NCBI GenBank assembly: GCA_964555295.1
Contig: CAZKRL010000022.1
Span: forward strand, 1-45,012
Source of the DNA: CAZKRL01 sp964555295
Lineage (GTDB): Bacteria > Bacteroidota > Bacteroidia > Flavobacteriales_D > Sanyastnellaceae
Direction of reading: 5' to 3'
DNA length: 45,012 nt
In this document: positions 43,002 through 45,012 of the stretch, in pieces
Layout of the letters: each line of letters opens with the position of its first letter
How positions within the stretch are numbered: position 1 is the first letter of the stretch
Notes under the pieces: generated by a model
Seen by the model: the letters and a program-made list of their open reading frames with translations, nothing else
Database searches by the model: none
What the model was told of the DNA's origin: nothing
Translations under genes and position numbers: made by a program

Positions 43002-43778
43002 ATGAATCTCACGTTTCGTAAATATCAAGGCGCGGGCAATGATTTTGTTTTGTTCTATCAAACGGTTCCGGCTATAACATGCTCTCAGCTGGAGATTCAA
43101 AAAATATGCGACCGACGATTTGGTGTTGGTAGTGATGGACTGCTTCTTGTGGAGATATTGAGCAGAGATCATTTGAGAATTGATTTCTTTAATCCCGACG
43201 GAAGCGTTAGTTTTTGTGGGAATGGTGCACGTTGTGCCTTGCGAATGGCTTATGACGATGGAAAAATCAATGCCTTTGGAAGCTTTATAGGTTCTGACGG
43301 CGCACATACCTATGAGGTATTGCAAGATGACGTTGAAATTGAGATGGCGGTTGCTGAGCCACCCATGGCAATCGATACAGATTGGTATGTGAATACGGGC
43401 TCTCCTCATTATGTTATGTTTCGTGAGGGTGTTGATACGATGGACATGCTACAGCTTGGTCGTGCAATTCGTTACAGTGAGAGGTGGAAGGAAAAGGGTG
43501 TGAATGTGAATCTTGCGGAATGGCAGTCAGATACTTTGAACATGCGCACGTATGAGCGGGGTGTTGAAGATGAGACTTTGAGCTGCGGTACGGGTGTCAC
43601 TGCGGCTGCCCTTTGTGCCGCAGGAATGAAGCGTAGTTTGACAGAGCTTAAAGTAAAAACCCGCGGGGGTTCTTTCCTTGTGAGTTGGTCGCGTGCGGGT
43701 AATGATACTTTTACCAACGTGAAATTGCGAGGCCCAGCAAAATTTGTGTTTGACGGAAACTGGCATTTTGCGGGATAG
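43002..43778 (+). CDS. dapF: Diaminopimelate epimerase
   Basis: Converts LL- to meso-diaminopimelate for lysine and peptidoglycan. From ATG 43002 (MNLTFRKYQGAGNDFV, the normal start) it has 258 residues. Both catalytic cysteines are present: FCGNGARC and LSCGTGVTAAAL. Typical segments include GSDGLLLVE and NTGSPHYV. An in-frame start at 42963 is less likely. It follows fic by 79 bases; whether it has its own promoter is not clear. Confidence 0.96.
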   Translation: MNLTFRKYQGAGNDFVLFYQTVPAITCSQLEIQKICDRRFGVGSDGLLLVEILSRDHLRIDFFNPDGSVSFCGNGARCALRMAYDDGKINAFGSFIGSDGAHTYEVLQDDVEIEMAVAEPPMAIDTDWYVNTGSPHYVMFREGVDTMDMLQLGRAIRYSERWKEKGVNVNLAEWQSDTLNMRTYERGVEDETLSCGTGVTAAALCAAGMKRSLTELKVKTRGGSFLVSWSRAGNDTFTNVKLRGPAKFVFDGNWHFAG

Positions 43779-43898
43779 TGTGATAGGGGAGCAGGATTGT
43801 AGTATTGCAGGATTGCAGGGGTCCGACATTCAGATTACTTGCGATAGGGGTATAGTTGAGCATTAATACAGGATTGCAGAGGTACGCATGTGAGATTT

Positions 43899-43939
43899 CA
43901 ATAACCGGCTCTTCTATTATCCTACCATTCTTCATCGCT
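43899..43939. repeat. 41-bp direct repeat, left of the UPF0175-PIN pair
   Basis: Identical to 44916-44956 except for two bases, same orientation, 1017 bases apart. On the minus strand both copies read KxGRIIEEPVI in an open frame (both substitutions change an amino acid: N to D and M to R). It may therefore be the relic of a C-terminal coding end. It is followed by more weakly similar sequence (CAGTGCAGTATTGCAG and CAGTGCAGTATAGCAG). Confidence 0.85.
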
Positions 43940-44055
43940 GTGTCGCTCACCAGTGCAGTATTGCAGATGAGCGACAGCCATATTAAAAAGTCCGGACTTT
44001 TTTTCATTCCTATTTACCCGCCAACTACATACCCATTTGCCCGACTATAGCGTAC

Positions 44056-44076
44056 CTATCAAGCCAGGATTGATAG
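44056..44076. promoter_or_regulatory. Inverted repeat before the antitoxin gene, candidate operator
   Basis: CTATCAA (44056-44062) and TTGATAG (44070-44076) form a perfect seven-base inverted repeat with a seven-base spacer, 40 bases before the ATG of the UPF0175 gene. UPF0175 proteins carry a DNA-binding helix-turn-helix-like part, so autoregulation through this site is plausible. Confidence 0.45.
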
Positions 44077-44116
44077 AGCATCAAAATTTGAATATCTTCG
44101 CAGCATAAAATCAAGC

Positions 44117-44341
44117 ATGAAGGTTGTCTTCAATTTACCGGAAAGTGTTCTTTCGAAATCATTCGACTTCTCGCTATATGTTGCTTCGAAGATGTATGAA
44201 GACGGAATACTTTCTGCGGGTCAGGCAGCTGAAATGGCTGGGGTTTCGAAACGAGCATTTGTTGAGCTAATGGGGAAATATGGAGTGTCTGTATTCAGCT
44301 CTTCCATGGATGATCTTCATAATGACATCAGCAATGCATGA
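44117..44341 (+). CDS. UPF0175 family antitoxin
   Basis: A 74-residue protein of the UPF0175 family, usually paired with a DUF3368 PIN-domain toxin. It has an N-terminal strand KVVFNLPESVL (ribbon-like) and a following helix-turn-helix-like region LSAGQAAEMAGVSKRAFVELMGKYG. The C-terminal tail (FSSSMDDLHNDISNA) would bind the toxin. The stop overlaps the start of the PIN gene by eight bases, so the two are coupled. Confidence 0.9.
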   Translation: MKVVFNLPESVLSKSFDFSLYVASKMYEDGILSAGQAAEMAGVSKRAFVELMGKYGVSVFSSSMDDLHNDISNA

Positions 44342-44792
44342 GGTCGTTGTTATTGCTGATACAAGTTGTTTAATCGCATTGTCAAACATTCAGGGTATTT
44401 CAATCCTGAGAGACCTCTACCGAGTTGTTTACATAACTCCTGAAATCGCAGACGAATTTGGTGAGGCACTTCCAGAATGGATTATTGTGCGTGATTTCAA
44501 TAGCAAAGACCAAATGAGAATATTGTCGGTGCTATTAGATAAGGGAGAGGCCTCTGCAATTTCTTTAGCCTTTGAGTTTGAAAAGGTGTTGTTAATTTTG
44601 GATGATTTAAAAGGTCGAAAAGAGGCTGTGCGTCTTGGTTTTCGGATCACGGGTACTTTAGGTGTACTCGTAAGAGCCCGCAGCATGGGAATCATTCCGG
44701 AGCTGAGACCTCACATCGAAAAACTACTGGCGTCAGGCTTCAGAATTTCCGCACAAGTGCTCGAACTGCTTTTATCAGAGGACGCATCATAG
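44334..44792 (+). CDS. DUF3368 PIN-domain nuclease, toxin
   Basis: A predicted Mg-dependent ribonuclease toxin of 152 residues. PIN acidic residues are visible: D9 in IADTSCLIAL, E in DKGEASAISLA, and D-D in LILDDLKGR. The GEASAI and LDDLKGRKEA segments are typical of DUF3368. The start is ATG 44334 (MHEVVVIADTS), overlapping the antitoxin stop; the longer frame from 44280 lies within the antitoxin gene. The pair is flanked by two copies of a 41-bp repeat. RNA target unknown. Confidence 0.9.
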   Translation: MHEVVVIADTSCLIALSNIQGISILRDLYRVVYITPEIADEFGEALPEWIIVRDFNSKDQMRILSVLLDKGEASAISLAFEFEKVLLILDDLKGRKEAVRLGFRITGTLGVLVRARSMGIIPELRPHIEKLLASGFRISAQVLELLLSEDAS

Positions 44793-44904
44793 AAATTCAT
44801 TTCCGCACCGAGCCATTGAATTGGGTGATATGAGCTGTGTGATATAGTGATGATGGTCGCAATATGGCAGCAAGCCATTCTCATTCTTTTTCTGTTTGTC
44901 GCTC

Positions 44905-45012
44905 TCATTCTATGCCAATAACCGGCTCTTCTATTATCCTACCATCCTTCCTCGCTACTTCGCTTAGGAATGCATTGGTGCAGCAGTGCAGTATAGCAGA
45001 AGAGCGCAACCT
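44905..45012 (-). CDS. Possible C-terminal end of a gene running off the window (partial)
   Basis: The minus strand is open from the window edge to a TGA at 44907-44905 (35 residues, ending GRIIEEPVIGIE). The phrase overlaps the 41-bp repeat and recurs in the left copy (GRIIEEPVIEI). The upstream part (SAILHCCTNAFL) coincides with degenerate TGCA repeats, so it may be noncoding. The family is not recognised. Confidence 0.25.
   Translation of the reverse strand, partial: RLRSSAILHCCTNAFLSEVARKDGRIIEEPVIGIE
44916..44956. repeat. 41-bp direct repeat, right of the UPF0175-PIN pair
   Basis: Second copy of 43899-43939 with two substitutions. Similarity continues more weakly for about 45 bases (TGCAGTATAGCAGAAGAGCG region), with an insertion relative to the left copy. 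The rest of 44793-45012 holds no recognised gene. Confidence 0.85.

Larger units (their letters stand above)
43779..44100. other. Intergenic region with microrepeats, a hairpin and one copy of a 41-bp repeat
   Basis: No gene is supported. Positions 43793-43880 hold several copies of a near-octamer AGGATTGCAG or similar. 43899-43939 is one copy of the repeat also found at 44916-44956. 43942-43949 (GTCGCTCA) and 43968-43975 (TGAGCGAC) are inverted. The palindrome AAAAAGTCCGGACTTTTT at 43985-44002 may be a weak two-way terminator. Confidence 0.6.

Noticed and set aside
43711..44007. 98-residue minus-strand open frame opposite the dapF end
   Set aside because: Its first half spans the 41-bp repeat and microrepeats, and its second half is antisense to dapF. 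Only the short GRIIEEPVI phrase recurs, so it is treated as a repeat relic.

Overview
The window looks like a chromosomal piece of a Bacteroidota, most likely a Flavobacteriales-type marine or freshwater bacterium. This rests on several things. A 2058-residue secreted protein ends in a type IX secretion (T9SS) sorting domain. Several small families are Bacteroidota-typical (TIGR03643/DUF2805, DUF3467, head-GIN DUF2807, Reg_prop/Y_Y_Y sensor). The carA-eno neighbourhood is of this phylum, and several upstream regions fit the phylum's promoter form TTTG-N19-21-TAnnTTTG. No rRNA, tRNA or CRISPR array is visible.

Layout. Positions 1-3520 are an insertion-sequence graveyard. A nearly intact IS3-family transposase on the minus strand has lost its ATG. 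It is butted against a fragment of an IS1182-type transposase. Two copies of one decayed IS3 orfA (1-170 and 3223-3392, about 96% identical) bracket the block, and one secreted hypothetical protein (1869-2729) sits inside it. From 3588 on come core genes: icd and ndk; a TIGR03643 protein; a PagL-like lipid A deacylase coupled to a head-GIN lipoprotein; a hotdog thioesterase; then dnaA-dnaN facing uvrA.

From 13844 to 34661 almost everything is on the minus strand. Its last gene is the giant protein: a lamin-tail-like domain, three FAS1 domains, 38 six-cysteine-like ACNY/ACNF repeats with 11 interspersed D-rich loops, and a T9SS tail. Upstream of it is a 1198-residue propeller/Y_Y_Y sensor with a SpoIIE-type PP2C output, then an overlapping gene run (mscS, CPBP protease, SUI1/YciH, THUMP methyltransferase, SDR, amidohydrolase). 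Further upstream are DUF3467, then a second overlapping run (outer-membrane protein, lipA, gap, upp, membrane protein, YjjG-like HAD phosphatase), headed by a 41-residue lipoprotein.

The right part holds carA-eno and an HD-domain gene, a minus-strand trio (M1 aminopeptidase, YhhQ transporter, tadA), then a class II Fic protein, dapF, and a UPF0175-PIN (DUF3368) toxin-antitoxin pair flanked by two copies of a 41-bp repeat.

Most interesting: (i) the giant FAS1/cysteine-repeat adhesin-like protein next to a phosphatase-output sensor; (ii) six alternating half-sites in a symmetric array (41725-41815) embedding the fic promoter, probably an operator for the Fic protein's own winged-helix tail; (iii) the repeat-flanked UPF0175-PIN module.
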